DNA of 64,000 nucleotides from Narthecium ossifragum (Eukaryota > Streptophyta > Magnoliopsida > Dioscoreales > Nartheciaceae), in the NCBI GenBank assembly GCA_963920575.1, contig OY986973.1, positions 12,913,397 through 12,977,396 of the forward strand, given 5' to 3'. Below the pieces are notes generated by a model. The model saw only the letters and a program-made list of their open reading frames with translations. It ran no database searches and was not told the origin of the DNA. The translations under genes were made by a program, and so were the position numbers. Below, piece by piece: positions 1-12,016 of this stretch (positions are counted from its first letter, which is position 1; every line of letters begins with the position of its first letter).

Positions 1-661
1 TCAGCCAATCTTGAATTGCACGAATCTTTTATTCATCAACCAGTATGCCTTGTGCACTCACAATGAAACAAGGGCACACAAGCTTATCGGTGCAAAAGGT
101 TCGCTTCTTCAAGTTAGCAACAGACTTTGAATGCTCAACATGATCTTCCAAGCTTTTGTAATAAATGAGGATATCATCAACATAGACAACAACAAATGTG
201 GCAATGAATGCTAGCAAAACATAGTTCATTAACCGTATAAAAGTACTTGGTATGTTAGTTAATCCAAAAGGCATAACCAGCCACTCATATAAACCATGCT
301 TTGTTTTAAAAGCAGTTTTCCATTCATCGCCTTCTTTCATTCTGATCTGATGATACCCCACTCTTCAAATCAATTTTTGAAAACACACTAGCACCATGCA
401 ACTCATCTAACATATCATCTAAGCGAGGAATAAGATGACGATACTTTACTGTAATGTTGTTGACGGCTCGACAATCAACGCACATCCTCCAAGTCCCATC
501 TTTCTTAGGAGCCAAAATCACCGGAACAGCACATGGACTCATGCTCTCCCTCACGTAACCCCTTTCCATAAACTCTTGAACCTGCCTTTGTAGCTCCTTT
601 GTCTCATCAGGATTGCTTCTATAGGCTGGTCGGTTCGGGATGGTGGCACTAGGTATGAAAT
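1..661 (-). pseudogene. Element A pol fragment: reverse transcriptase
   Basis: Two overlapping minus-strand frames (324-569, then 29-361) together give the RT palm of a Ty3/gypsy polyprotein. The upstream part contains KKDGTWRMCVDCRAVN and FSKIDLKSG; the downstream part contains [19 protein letters not shown] and the catalytic YVDDIL box. The frame changes at the SGYHQI motif near base 350, where an extra G in a short G run fits a 1-bp insertion, so the copy is inactive. The N-terminal side continues across the solo LTR 662-2026 into the fragment at 2027-2726. Confidence 0.92.
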
Positions 662-2026
662 TGATACGAGCGGTCTACTCGTAATCCTCTCGTATCGGGT
701 CTCTACTGCTCCAATCGATCAGAATCGGCCTGATCAGACTTGATTGAGTCCAATTGGCTGATCTAGCTGAATCTGGATCGAATTTGGCTCAAGGAATTGG
801 ATCAGGCTTGACTGGATTGGGCTGGATTGAGTCTGATCGGAATTAGACTTGACTCTGATTGGGCTAAGTGGTTGGACCGAGTCAAGTTGGCTGGATCAAA
901 CAGGGAACTTGGCTGAGGGTTCACTGGAGTGAATCCGATGGCTGAAGATCACCGGAGGGGATCGACGGCGTAAGGATGGCGGCGGCGGTAGTGATCTTGG
1001 CAGGAAGGTTCGCCTGATGTTGGGGAAGAGATCCACCGGCTCAGATCTGGGAGATGGGTGGAGGATCGGCCAGATCTAGGAGGTCGACGGAAGGGGTTTG
1101 GGTTCACCGGTGTCGGGGACGACGGGGATGGCTCTGGGGACGTCGGGAAGGGTCGTGGATGGTCGGAAGGGAGTTATGGACGATCTACGAGGTGTTTAGG
1201 ACGGATTGGGGGTGAGGTCGGGGATGGACGTGGGGTTTCCGGCGATGGGGACGGTGGTAGGCTTGTCGGGGACGGCGCAGGAGGGGACGAAGGAGGGAGT
1301 GGAGGTGCTTACCGAGGTCATGGGGCTTGGGGGAAGAGGATAGTGGCCTTGGTTGGCGACGGGGGTGGTCGGAGAGGGAATGGCGGTGAAGCTAGGGTTG
1401 CAGCACAGGAGAGAGGAAGGAGATGATGAACAGTGGATGATGATGTGGCGCTGACGTGGTGGAGAGAGAAAGTCCGTGCTGGCGGTGCCGGCTGCGAAGA
1501 AGATGACCGACGGGGAAGAAGGTGGATCTATAGTAGATATCTGGTGCAAGCTACATTACATCTACTCCGACGGGGAAGAAGGTGGATCTATGGTAGATAT
1601 ATGGTGCAAGCTACATTACATCTACTCCTATGATATTCTACTAATTACTCTTTATCATTCATCCATGCATAACCTAATACAAACTACTAAGGTCCTTTTA
1701 TAGAGACCTTGACAGAGTCCTAATCCAACTAGAAAACCCCCTTGCTTAATTAGCAAGTAATAAGGCTTTCTGACTCAACTCAACTTCCTAACTCAAATGG
1801 ACTCTATGACTCAACTCAACTTCCTAACTCAAATGGACTCTTAATTAATTCCTAACAATCAAATATCAACTAGGACTCAAATAAATATAAAAGACTAATG
1901 ATAAATACTAATTAAATACTCTAGTTTGAACTAGGGAAGTCCAAGTCAAACTAGGAAGAGGCTGAACCAGTTTGGTTCCTCTTCTGGGTTTGGATCCAGT
2001 TGGTCGAGTCGGATCGACTCGTATTA
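662..2026 (-). mobile_element. Solo LTR, family F1 (TSD GAAAT)
   Basis: It begins TGATACGAG and ends CTCGTATTA (the canonical end CTCGTATCA, last C changed). GAAAT flanks it at 657-661 and 2027-2031. It is the same LTR as in the complete F1 element at 29555-34160. No internal sequence remains, so it is a solo LTR left by LTR-LTR recombination. Excision restores the collinear gypsy frame (GIEHQIDF joined to the next pol residues). It carries the F1 core promoter and a local 60-bp duplication (around 1505-1625). Confidence 0.93.
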
Positions 2027-2726
2027 GAAATCGATTTGATGCTCAATTCCCCGAATAGGTGGTAAACTGTGTGGAACCTCCTTTGAAAGGACGTCATCAA
2101 ACTCCTGCAAAAGGCCAACAATAGAACTAGGCAAAGACACGCTAAGTTGGTTAGTATTCAAATATGCCTTCTTGTACAAAAGTATAATCATCGACTGACT
2201 TGAAAACATTGTTCGCTTTATCTCATGTGCCCTTGCATAAAAGTTATTTTTTTCACTCTCTTTTAATCATTCTCTTTTTGATTCTCGCTCTTTTTCTCTC
2301 TTTCAAACTTTCGCTTTTCATCACTCTCTTTTTGATTCTCACTCCTTTTGTTTCTTTCACTCTCTCTCTCTTTTCATCACTCTCTTTTTGCGGCCTCACT
2401 TGATCATTGTAAACCTGTTTTGGCATCATTGGAACAAGAGTGATTGGCATTTGATTGAACTCAAAAGAGTACTTGTTCGTATAGCCATCATGCTTCATAG
2501 GCCTATCAAATTGCCAAGGCCTCCCAAGCAACAAGTGTCCAGCTTGCATTGGTCACACAGCACCTCATCTTCATATTTGCCGATTTGGAAGAAAACTAAC
2601 ACTTGCTTGTTTACTTTTACTTCACCACTATCATTTAACCATTGTAGCTTGTATAGATGTGGGTGCTTGAGCATTGGCAACCCCAATGTTTCCACCAAAG
2701 TCATGCTAGCAACATTAGTACAACTT
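2027..2726 (-). pseudogene. Element A pol fragment: protease C-part to RT linker
   Basis: Minus-strand frames at 2495-2704, 2253-2549 and 2024-2209 continue the polyprotein. The first has TLVETLGLPMLKHPHLYKLQW, typical downstream of the protease active site. The second has GRPWQFDRPMKHDGYTNKY followed by a Lys/Glu/Arg-rich tail. The third has LPPIRGIEHQIDF, which directly precedes the RT domain. Frame changes between the pieces show decay. The charged tail is encoded by a simple CTTTTT-like stretch at 2260-2390 and may be a local expansion. Confidence 0.85.
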
Positions 2727-5207
2727 TGATACGAGCGGTCTACTCGTAATCCTCTCGTATCGGGTCTCTACTGCTCCAATCGATCAGAATTGGCCTGATC
2801 GGACCTGATCGAGTCCAATTGGCTGATCTGGCTTGAACTGGTTCGGATCTGGCTGAGCCTGATTAGATAGGACTTGACTTGGTCAAGTCTGATTGATTGA
2901 TTGGCTCAAGGAATTGGATCTGGCTCGAATTGGGTTAAGTGGCTTTGCTGAATCGGCTTAAGTTGGCTGAGCCAATTTGGTTGGGCTGAACCGGCCTGGA
3001 TCCAAGGGCTGAGAGTCGCCGGAGTGGATCGCCGGCGTAGGGGCGTTGGCGGCAGTCGGAATACTGGCAGGAAGGGTCGCGGGTCTATGGGGAAGAAATC
3101 CACTGTAGTGGATTGGCGGGGGAAGGTCTGGATCGACGGGATCGGGTGTGGTCGGCAATGGGTTTAGTGGCGGATCGGCGCCAAGAACGACGGCGAGGAG
3201 CTCGGCGGGGGCTTGGGACGTCGGGAAGATGGTCGGGGGAGATAGACGAGGGATTTATGATGGGTTGGAGGTGGGATAGGGATCGGACACGGGTTGAAAG
3301 CGGTGAGGACGAAGGTCGGGTTGTCGGGGGAACTCACTGGAGACGGTGAAGGGCGACGGGAAAGAGATGGTCGGGGTCGTGGGGCTTAGGGGAAGAGGAT
3401 GGTCGTCTTGGATGGCGACGGGGCTGGCCGGACAGGCTGGACGGAGGTGGACGGCGGTGAAGCTAGGGTTTCGGCTTGAGGAAGAGAGGAGGAAGACGAT
3501 GCTGAGGTGGCAGGTGATGAGGAGAGAGAGTGGTGACGTGGAGGAGAGAGAAAGTGACGGGGAGAGAGAAATATCGATGGAGGCGGTGCCGGCTGCGGAG
3601 AAGATGACCGACGGGGAAGAAGGTTGTTACGAGCGGTCTACTCGTGATCCTCTCGTAATGGGTCTCTACTGCTCCAATCGATCAGAATTGAGTCTGATCG
3701 GGCTTGATTGAGTCCAACTGGCTGATTTGGCTAATTGGATAATCTAGCTCAAGGAATTGGGTCAGGCTTGACTCGATTGGGCTAAGTGGCTTGGCTCGGC
3801 TGAACCGGACTTGATCCAATGGCTGAGTTGGTCAAGATCGGCTGGGAAGATCTGACGGCTGAGGAGTCGCCGGAGTGGATCGCCGGCGTAGGGGCGGAGG
3901 AGGCGGTCGGGATAGTGGCAGGAAGGTTCATGGGTTGATGGGGAAGAGATCCACCGGAGTGGATTGGCCGGGGAAGGTCTAGATCGGCCGGATCTGGAAG
4001 GTCGACGGCGGTGGGTTGGGTTGACCGGCGTCGGGGACGACGGGGAGCTCGGCAGGAGGCTTGGGACGTCGAGAAGATGGTCGGGAAAGGGTCGTGGGGA
4101 GACGACGAAGGTTTTAGGAAGGTTTAGGGGTGAGATCAGGTCGTATGGCGGACGGCGGACGGTGGCTATGAAGTTGAGGTTGCCGGGGAACGGCGCCGGA
4201 GGGGACGAAGGGCGGAGGGAAGGGTATGGCCGGAGTCGTGGTGACAAGGGGAAGAGGATGGCGGGTTTAGATGGCGACGGGGGTGGCCGGAGAGGGGAGA
4301 ACGGCGGTGAGCTAGGGTTTGAGCACGGGAGAGAAGATGGGGAAGAAGATGAACAGTGCTGGGGTGACGTGGCGGTGGGGTCGCTGACGTGGCGGAGAGA
4401 GAAAGTGACGGGGAGAAGGAAATTGAAGGTGGAGGCGATGCCGGCAGCGGAGGAGATGACCGACGGGGAAGAAGGTGGATCTATGGTAGATATCTGGTGG
4501 AAGCTATATTATCTCTACTCCTATGATATTCTACTCCTATGATAATTTATCAACTACTCATAATTCATTCATCTCATGCATAACCTAATACAAACTAATG
4601 AGGTCCTTTTATAGAGACCTTGACATAGTCCTAATCCAACAAGAAAACCCCCTTGCTTAATTAGCAAGTAATAAGGTTTCAAACTCAACTAAACTTCCTA
4701 ACTCAAATATCAACTAGGACTCAAATAAATATAAAAGACTAATGATAAATACTAATTAAATACTCTAGTTTGAACTAGGGAAGTCCAAGTCAAATTAGGA
4801 AAGAGGTTGAACCAGTTTGGTTCCTCTTCTGGGTTCGGGTCCAGTTGGTCGAGTCGGATCGACTCGTATCAAAGGTGGATCGATGGTGGATTTCTGTGGA
4901 AACTACATTAGCTCTACTCCTATGATATTCTATCAACTATTCTTAATAATTCTCTTCATCATTCATCATACAAACTACTGAGGTCCTTTTATAGAGACCT
5001 TGATAGAGTCCTAACTCAAATGGACTCTTAATTAATTCCTAACAATCAAATATTAACTAGGACTCAATAAAAGAATAATAATAAATCCTAATCAAATACT
5101 CTAGTTTGAACTAGGGAAGACCAAGTCAAACTAGGAAAGAGGCTGAACCAGTTTGGGTCCTCTTCTGGGTTCGGGTCCAGTTGGTCGAGTCGGATCGACT
5201 CGTATCA
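2727..5207 (-). mobile_element. Solo LTR, family F1 (TSD AACTT), itself split
   Basis: It begins TGATACGAG and ends CTCGTATCA, with AACTT at 2722-2726 and 5208-5212. A second F1 solo LTR (3625-4871) sits inside it. Without that insertion the host LTR is about 1.23 kb, slightly shorter than the 1.31-1.37 kb of other copies. It interrupts element A just after the protease IIDGGS motif; excision rejoins that motif to CTNVAS on the other side. Confidence 0.93.
3625..4871 (-). mobile_element. Solo LTR, family F1, nested in another F1 solo LTR (TSD AAGGT)
   Basis: It begins TGTTACGAG and ends CTCGTATCA, with AAGGT at 3620-3624 and 4872-4876. The TGTTACG start matches both LTRs of the complete copy at 29555-34160, while the host LTR starts TGATACG, so at least two F1 subfamilies exist. 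Same orientation as its host LTR. Confidence 0.93.
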
Positions 5208-5386
5208 AACTTCCACCATCAATAATCACACTAAACACCTTGTCTTTAACGTAGCACCTAGTATGGACGAGATTATCTCGCTGCAACTCATCTTCTTCCT
5301 TTGCATGCACACTTAAAGCTCTCCTTGCCACCAACAAGTCACTATGAACAACACACTTTTCCTCATAAATATCCTCCAATGGCGGC
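5208..5386 (-). pseudogene. Element A pol fragment: gag-protease junction
   Basis: The minus-strand frame contains QPPLEDIYEEK, LLVARRALSVHAKEEDE and CYVKDKVFSVIIDGGS. The last is the retropepsin-type active-site region (D-G-G-S in place of the usual D-T/S-G). It is bounded on the right by the solo LTR 5387-6907 and on the left by the F1 solo LTR. No internal stop is visible in this short piece. Confidence 0.88.
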
Positions 5387-6907
5387 TGATGAATAAATTT
5401 TATATCTCGCAAGTATACGAATCGGTGTGATCAGTATAGCAGCAAGACGAGTATCGTACCCACAGAGATTTGTAGAGATTATTAGAGTAAAACGCTAAAG
5501 AACATAGAAAAAACAAAATAAGGGAAAGTAAGAAATATGAAGTATCGAAAATAGAAGATCTAATAACGAAATAAGAAAACGATGAAAATATGATGGATGA
5601 ATACTAAGGTTCCGATTTCACTATAACATCCTCATTCTATGTATTGAATCAACAAAATCTCAATTTAATTCCAATGGCTCGTTCTTTCGGTATGATGATC
5701 CGTTCGATCGCGGTCTTCACCAAGTACCCTCAATTAACCCTAGCTAATGAACCCATAACTAACTGTTAATCAAGAATCCATTAAGCTCTGAAGAACAATT
5801 ATGAACCAAGAATTGTCTTAGCTTGAACCCGGCTTCGACATAAACTCATTCATTCATAGATCCTGCAAGATTAGGGAATGAACCCTCGCCTAATCTCACA
5901 TAAAACAATCTACAGTACTTCTATTGGCTAGATAAAGGTATTTAAGATCTCAGTTATAATAATGAATGAAACAAGGAAAATAAACTTATTAAAACATTAA
6001 TTCAATAACATAGAATGGTTCAGTTAGGGCTACATCGGTTCCTTAGCAAAGGGATTAGCCACTCATGTTAATCATAAAAACAACCAAGATATTTATAAGA
6101 AAGATAAGAAAGAAAAACCCTAGATCTTCGTGCGGTCTTCTCCCCTCTTTCCGGCCTTCAAAACTCCTCCAATAGTGCTGGCCGACCCCCTTTCGTATGT
6201 CTTGGACGACTTCCTTAAATATGGGTAAGAAACCCTAACTTTACTTCAGCCTTTGAATTAAATCTGGTACATTCATTTTTAGGTCGTCCGACAAGAGATC
6301 GATCTTCTTAAGGATAAAGATCGATCTTCTTTCTTTTCTCAATTTTTGTAACATGGTTCGCCCCGACTAAGATCGATCTTCTTTGGGAAAGGATCGATCT
6401 TCTTTCTCCGTAGACTGGGTCACTTTCAGATCGCCCAGGTTCAGATCGATCAGATCGATCTTTTGAGGATTAGATCGATCTTTTCATAATTGGTTCTCTG
6501 TCAACTCTCTGTCAGCATCTGAGCACAAAAAGATATCAATCTTCTTTGGCATCAAATCGATCTTCTTCTTCCGTAGCTGGTTGCTCCTGCACCTCTCGTA
6601 CTAACAACGGCATATCTTCCTCTAGGAAACTCCAAATCATGAACCGTAAAAACTCTCGGAAACTAAACTTCCAGAGCTTTCCAACCATGTATAGAAGATT
6701 ATCTGGTACGTTCTGAGTAGGTACAGATTTGATGTTGAATATGACATATCTTTGCTTCTTTAGCTCCACTTTCCTGCATATTCCAAATAACTTTGTGAAG
6801 CAACATATAAGTATAAAAATAGTACTAAAGAGACTAATTAAGGATGAAAAATCCAGTAATTAAACTAGTTATACGGCTATTCAGAGTGCACTTTCATGCA
6901 CTCATCA
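5387..6907 (-). mobile_element. Solo LTR, Tat-like type (TSD GCGGC/GCGAC)
   Basis: It starts TGATGAATAA and ends CACTCATCA, giving 6-bp inverted ends. The flanks are GCGGC (5382-5386) and GCGAC (6908-6912), one mismatch. The outer part carries a stretch often seen in plant gypsy LTRs (a variant of GTACCCACAGAGATTTG, at 5456-5472). Between 6296 and 6560 a GATCGATCTTCTT motif recurs many times. It interrupts element A between the gag zinc-knuckle region and the protease. The Tat-like label rests on general resemblance only. Confidence 0.85.
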
Positions 6908-7844
6908 GCGACATAGAAGTAATGTCTGATTCATCATCGGTTTCAATCTCACCGTTTTCACATACTAGCATGACTCTCTTGTTCGGGCATTGGCTTGCTA
7001 TGTGACCCCTTCCTTGAAATTTAAAGCACTTAATGTCATGATTTCGAGAAGTAGATGGGTCTAGTTTCCCTTGAGAACCGTGGCTGGTGGATTCTTGCTT
7101 TGGCTCAGGTTTGGACTTTGTAGCCGATTTCTCCTTCTTCACATAATTTGGCTTCCACTATGAAGTAGAACCTGATCCTTGGGCTGCACATATACCAACC
7201 CTTCTCTTGAGTTGCCGCTCTACCTTGTTAGCCATGTGCACCATATCTTCCAACTGTACATAATGTTGCATCCCCACGTTATCTTGGTTTAATCCACTCA
7301 AAAATCTGGCCATTGTAGCTTCTCGATCTTCCTCTATATTAGCCCGGATCATAGCAATGTCTATCTCCTTGTAGTAATCCTCCACACTTCGATTACCTTG
7401 CTTGAGATTTTACAGCTTTGGGTATAACTCATGGTAATAGTAACTAGGAACAAATCGCTTCCTCATCACAATTTTCATCTCCTCCCACATCTCTATTGGT
7501 CGTTCTCTATTCCGCCTCCTATTTAACACTAACTGATCCCACCAAACAATAGCATAGTCAGAAAATTCAATGGCTGCAAATTTTAGTTTCTTCATCTCGA
7601 AGTAGTTGTGGCAATCAAATACTAACTCCACCTTCTTCTCCCATTCAAGGTAGGCCTCAGGGTTGATTTTACCTTGAAACGAAGGAATATGCATCTTTAT
7701 ACTACTGAGGTTGTTATCTTCCTGATTCCAAACTCGTCTATCTCGAGCATTCCTCCTATGGCTTCCCTCTGAATCTCGGTCATCATCCTCCTCGGATCTG
7801 CCCCAATCATCCCTTTCTTCCCTCGAATTTTCCACTCTATCCAA
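6908..7844 (-). pseudogene. Element A gag, with in-frame stops
   Basis: One minus-strand frame runs through 7410-7844, 7158-7385 and 6894-7142 with stop codons between them, so the frame is kept but is nonsense-mutated at about 7410 and 7158. The N-terminal third is rich in Asp, Glu and Arg. A retrotransposon-gag domain follows, with AYLEWEKKVELVFDCHNYFE, WWDQL and RFVPSYY, then SVEDYYKE and MARFLSGLN. The C-terminal zinc knuckle reads CFKFQGRGHIASQCP: the second Cys of the CCHC box is Phe, so the knuckle is damaged. The product would be the structural and RNA-packaging protein of the element. Confidence 0.9.
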
Positions 7845-8512
7845 TCATTTGTGAACCTCTTCCAATTCTCGCCTCATCACACGCCACATCTCTCCCACAA
7901 TAGCCTCCATAAACAACTTTGGATCAGCACCTTCCACGGCAACGTTTTCACCACTTTGAGACATGATTTCCTGTAAAAACAAAAACTCACAAACACTCCC
8001 TCTTGTGTTTTACTCAAATCACTCAACACTCTTATAAATTCTCTTTCGGTTCTTATCGAACTAGTCAAAACTCAAATCAGAAATTTTCAACAACTATTCA
8101 CACTAGAACTTATCAAAGGATGCAAAGAAAGGCAAGGGATGCAAAGAAAAGGAAAGGTATGAAAAGAAAAGGCAACGTTGATACTTCTGGATGATGAGAC
8201 AGTTCTTCTTCTTCTTCTTTTTCTTCTTTTTCATGAATTTCTTTCTTTCTTTCTTTCTTTCTTTCTTTTTGAGAAGAAATACGAACACACTTGATTGGAA
8301 GAAGAAAGAACTTGATCTCTTCTTTCTTTCTTTCTTTCTTCTTTTTTTCATCAAATTTGATAATAAAAAATGACGATCAAAGATTGATAATGAGGCATAT
8401 GAAGGGAATAAGCAAGAAACGAATATGATCTTCTATCAGATTTGGTACAAAACTGAAGATCAAGGAATGATAATGAGGAATATGAAGGGATAAGCAAACT
8501 TGAGACTGGAAA
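7845..8512 (-). other. Element A untranslated leader region
   Basis: This lies between the gag start and the primer-binding site. It has no convincing coding region; open frames here translate pyrimidine microsatellites into poly-Phe or poly-Lys. Confidence 0.6.
8202..8350. repeat. CTT/CTTT microsatellites
   Basis: Runs of CTT (8203-8232), CTTT (8250-8275) and again CTTT (8318-8345), separated by a short unique piece, inside the element A leader. On the element sense strand they are purine-rich (GAA/GAAA). Confidence 0.9.
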
Positions 8513-8529
8513 GCTGGCTCTTGATACCA
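8513..8529 (-). promoter_or_regulatory. Primer-binding site of element A
   Basis: The minus strand reads TGGTATCAAGAGCCAGC, two bases inside the LTR end at 8532. It differs from the initiator tRNA-Met complement TGGTATCAGAGC seen in the other elements of this window by one extra A. It fixes the 5' end and orientation of element A. Confidence 0.75.
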
Positions 8530-9118
8530 ACTGATACAAACCTCACCAAGTCCTGACGAAACCCGTAGCAAGTTCAGCTTCTACAATCATTCTACAATCA
8601 GGTTTGGGATGGAAAATGACCCTCGACCCGTTGCTTATGAAGAAGCACGAACCTTGGTATAGAGATTGAAGACGCCACCAACGGGGATGGGAATCCATTT
8701 GATAAGTGTAGATGAACGGCACAGGAAAAATCCTGATAAGTTTAATAGTTTTACGAAGAACCAAAGAGAATTCTCTCACCTTTTTTATCAATCAAAATCT
8801 GCCATCCCATTCATAGATAATGCCAATATAGGTCACTACATTAAAAGTCATACTCCTAATACAATAAATCCGAAATTATATCTTCCCTAATTCAAAAAGA
8901 CATTAAATGCTCAGATTTCCAATGCTTGACCAATGTAGATCACCAAATAATCAATAAGCTGAGTTCCCAATGTCATACTAGCGCAACTATCTTGACTTGA
9001 GAACATTAAATGCCACACCCAACTCTTGCCACCTAATTCTTGATTGCCTTGATGACTTGGACCCACCTTGGTTCCTCATTAGTTTTGAGTATGCATTCTT
9101 CTCCACTCTGAACCTTTT

Positions 9119-10558
9119 TGATACGAGTCGATCTGACTCGACCAACTGGACCCGCGCCCAGAAGAGGACCCAAACTAGTTTAGCATCTTTCCAAGTTTGA
9201 CATGGACATCCCTAGTTTAAACTAGAGTATTTAATTAGGATTTATTATTACTCTTTTATATTTTATTGAGTCCTAGTTGATATTTTCTTGCTAGGAATTA
9301 ATTAAGAGTTATATTTGAGTTAGGAAGTTATTGTTAGAAGTTGAGTTTGAGTATAGAAGCCTTATTAGTTGCTAATTAAGCAAGGGAATTTTCTAGTTGG
9401 ATTAGAACTTAGTCAATGCCTCTATAAAAGGACCTCAATAGCTAGGTATGATGTATGGATGATCAATGATGAGTTGAGTTTATAAATAAAGTAGAGAGTA
9501 GTTTAGAAGTAGCTTCTCATAGAGTAATGGTTTAATCCTCTAGGGCTATCCAAGGGTTAGTTCTCCATCAAGAACTATCCAGAGACTGAGTTCTCTTCCC
9601 CAAAAGTTCTCTTCAACCGACGTCCACCGATCCACCTTCTTCCCTGTCGGTCACCTTCTCCGTAGCCGACACCGTCTCCGCCCTATCGGTATTTCTCTCT
9701 CCACTTCACTTTCTCTCTCTGACACGTCAGCGCTACATCACCACTCTCTCTCCTCGTCACCTACCACCTCAACATCGTCTTCCTCCTTCCTTCTCTCCCG
9801 AGCCCTAGCAACCCTAGCTACCACTGCCATTCTCTCTTCTCCAGCCACTCCCCGCTGCCATCCAAAGCCACGGCCAACTCCCTCCTAGCCCCACGACTCC
9901 GTCCAACTCCTTAGCCATCACCACCGTCTTCTCCAGTGATCCCCATGGCAACCCAACAACCCGACCTCCGACCCCATCGCCGTCAACCCGTATCCTACCC
10001 AGATCTCAACCCCAAACAACTCTAAAACCCTCGCCGACCTCCTTGGACCCGATCCTAGCCTTCCTCAGCCACTCCGGAGACTCGCCGTCGTCCCCGACGC
10101 CAATCCCCTCTAACCCATCGCCGACAGTACCCTAGATCCCGTGAATCCGGAATCCCTCCGGTCGATTGGCTCCGATTGATTGAATCCCCGTCCTCCCATG
10201 ACCCCACTACCAAGATTCCGACCCCCGACAACATCTCTTTGCCGGCGATCCACATCCGGTGATCCTCAGCCGTCGGATCTTCCCTGCCACCCTTGACCAA
10301 CTCAAGCCAGATTTAACCGGTTCTGCCAAGCCACTTAACTTAATCCGAGCCAGATTCAATTTCTTGATCCAATCAACCAATCAAACTTGACCCAGTCAAG
10401 TTCTATCCCAATCAGGCTCAGCCAGATCTGAACTAGCTCAAGCCAGACTTGATCCAGCTAGCCTGATTCAGCCAATCAAGTCCGATCAGACTCAATTCTG
10501 ATCAATTAGAATAGTAGAGACCCGATACGAGAGGATTCCGAGTAGACCCCTCGTATCA
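9119..10558 (+). mobile_element. Solo LTR, family F1, plus orientation (TSD CTTTT/CTCTT)
   Basis: It begins TGATACGAGTCG and ends CCTCGTATCA. The 5-bp flanks are CTTTT (9114-9118) and CTCTT (10559-10563), one mismatch. It contains the F1 promoter (TATAAAA at 9423-9429). It is 1440 bp and more diverged than the copies in the complete element, which fits an older insertion. Confidence 0.9.
9419..9436 (+). promoter_or_regulatory. F1 LTR core promoter (TATA box)
   Basis: CTCTATAAAAGGACCTC is shared with minor changes by F1 and F2 LTRs. It is predicted to drive transcription away from the LTR start (U3-R boundary downstream). Confidence 0.7.
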
Positions 10559-10681
10559 CTCTTGAATTAATCCACCAAGTGCCTCTTTGAATCTCTTAGC
10601 CCTAGCTCTTGTGATTAATCCTATTGCCATTTGAAGCAGGTCTTGACTCCATTTGTTAATCCTAACCATGTCCCCCCATCA

Positions 10682-11560
10682 CTAGCCAAGCTGACTGGTC
10701 TGATCTATCGATGACATGGCAAGTACGGAAAATAGAAAAATCAGAGCTTAAGTCCAGTTATGACTTCTTAACCCTATTCCAGGGTTGCAGCTATAAATAG
10801 GGCTATTCGAGGTAGAGTTTTTCATCTTTTTTACTATCTTTGGAGAAGGAAAGAGGAGACAACAAGGGCGTAGACGACGACAACAGTCTTCCCCAATCCG
10901 ATGGCCTTCATTCACAAGATGAGTGGTTAATTATTGTACTTAAGGATCTTATGAAACCCTAGTGTAGTTTTGGTCTTTGTTTACTTTGAATCTTGCAAAC
11001 TTCTCGATGCATGATTTCAAAAATACAGTTTTATTGATTAGAGATTTGGAGTAGAACTCCCTTGAAGTACTTTCAGTCATGCAAGCTTTCAGTAATTGTT
11101 TGTATAAATTTATGATATGGATTTCATGAAGTTTTTTGTTTGCATTTGAGATAATTAGTTATGCTAAGAGAGGATAGGTTATACCAAAATCATTAGGAGT
11201 AGTTTAACTTAAGGTAATCATAGGATCGAAGAGAAGTTATGTCAAGCAAAGATTAATTGTGTCATTGGGAACATTAACTTTTTTGGGGAATTCATGTGAG
11301 CTTATAACCATATGATTCATACTGTTGAGAGAATATAACAAAATGATAACTAAAGAAACTAATAACTCAAATCTATATTTGATTCTTGTCCTTAGATTTA
11401 GGGTTTTAAGAATTGATATCATTTCTATCATCGTTTTCCATGTAGATCGATTCCAAACTTTACTGCTATTCTACCCAATAGTATAATGATTGAATACAAA
11501 TTATAAATTTAATATTTAATTAAATTTGTAATGGTTTAATGGCACGTTCGCAACACATCA
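10682..11560 (+). mobile_element. LTR-like fragment with TATA box, probably Tat-like
   Basis: A strong TATA box, TATAAATAGG (about 10791-10801), is followed by a GA-rich stretch and by ATGAGTGGTTAATTATTG (10919-10936). That last piece resembles the GAGTGGCTAATCCC segment found in the minus-strand LTR at 5387-6907. The far end reads GCAACACATCA. I found no TSD, and the left boundary is set by the end of element A. No coding region is visible. Confidence 0.5.
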
Positions 11561-12016
11561 CTTTGTAGTAATGATATAATCAAGGGGAAAATATCATAGA
11601 ACAAACGATCATACAACCAGAGGATTAAGAAAAAGTGATACAGCAGTCATTTGAATCATGTACATCTACCTCTTAACTGCCATACATCTTAAACCCGAAA
11701 ACGTGACTCATCTCTAGCTCCACCTAAGAGCATCTCCAGATGCATCCATCCAAAGCATTATATACATGGGTTCTCCAAGCTTTTCTTGCAATTGATTAAA
11801 GAGTCATCAAACCTTCTATTTCTTGCTTATCCATGTGGGATTCTACAAATCAGAATTCAGACGGGAAAAGGAGAAGCCTGAACATATTTTACAGAATTAT
11901 TGGTTAACCAGTTCTCTAATTACATTCAGATGCTTCAAAATTTACACCCAAAAAAACAAAAACAAAAAATCAGGTTAGTTTCATCTTTCTTGGTGAAAGA
12001 ATCATCACCAGCTCCT
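11561..12016. other. 3' flank of the subtilase gene
   Basis: AT-rich sequence with no open frame of note. It lies directly downstream of the subtilase stop codon and probably includes its 3' UTR; I cannot place a poly(A) site with confidence. Confidence 0.5.

Larger units (their letters stand above)
1..10681 (-). mobile_element. Ty3/gypsy element A, decayed, runs off the left edge
   Basis: Reading right to left the order is 5' LTR (8532-10681), primer-binding site (8513-8529), gag (6908-7844), protease and reverse transcriptase down to base 1; the RNase H, integrase and 3' LTR would lie outside the window. Gag and pol are broken by stop codons, at least one frameshift and four solo-LTR insertions. 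Removing each insertion and one copy of its TSD restores the collinear gag-pol reading order, which confirms that this is one element. The RT is of the Ty3/gypsy type. I do not assign a clade firmly. The number of later insertions makes it one of the older elements here. Confidence 0.9.
8532..10681 (-). repeat. 5' LTR of element A (split by an F1 solo LTR)
   Basis: The inner end TGATACAAAC abuts the primer-binding site. The outer end on the plus strand reads CATGTCCCCCCATCA, so the element-sense LTR starts TGATGGGGGG. Without the F1 solo LTR at 9119-10558 it is about 0.7 kb. The outer boundary rests on the LTR-like end only, since the matching TSD lies outside the window. Confidence 0.7.

Noticed and set aside
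1058..1426. Gly/Arg-rich open frames in F1 LTRs (also 3964-4542, 29884-30340, 33166-33622) and their Pro/Ser-rich antisense partners
   Set aside because: They repeat in every F1 LTR copy, lie in GC-rich LTR DNA with open frames on both strands, and show no domain.
8103..8373. Lys-rich and Phe-rich ORFs
   Set aside because: Products of the CTT/CTTT microsatellites.
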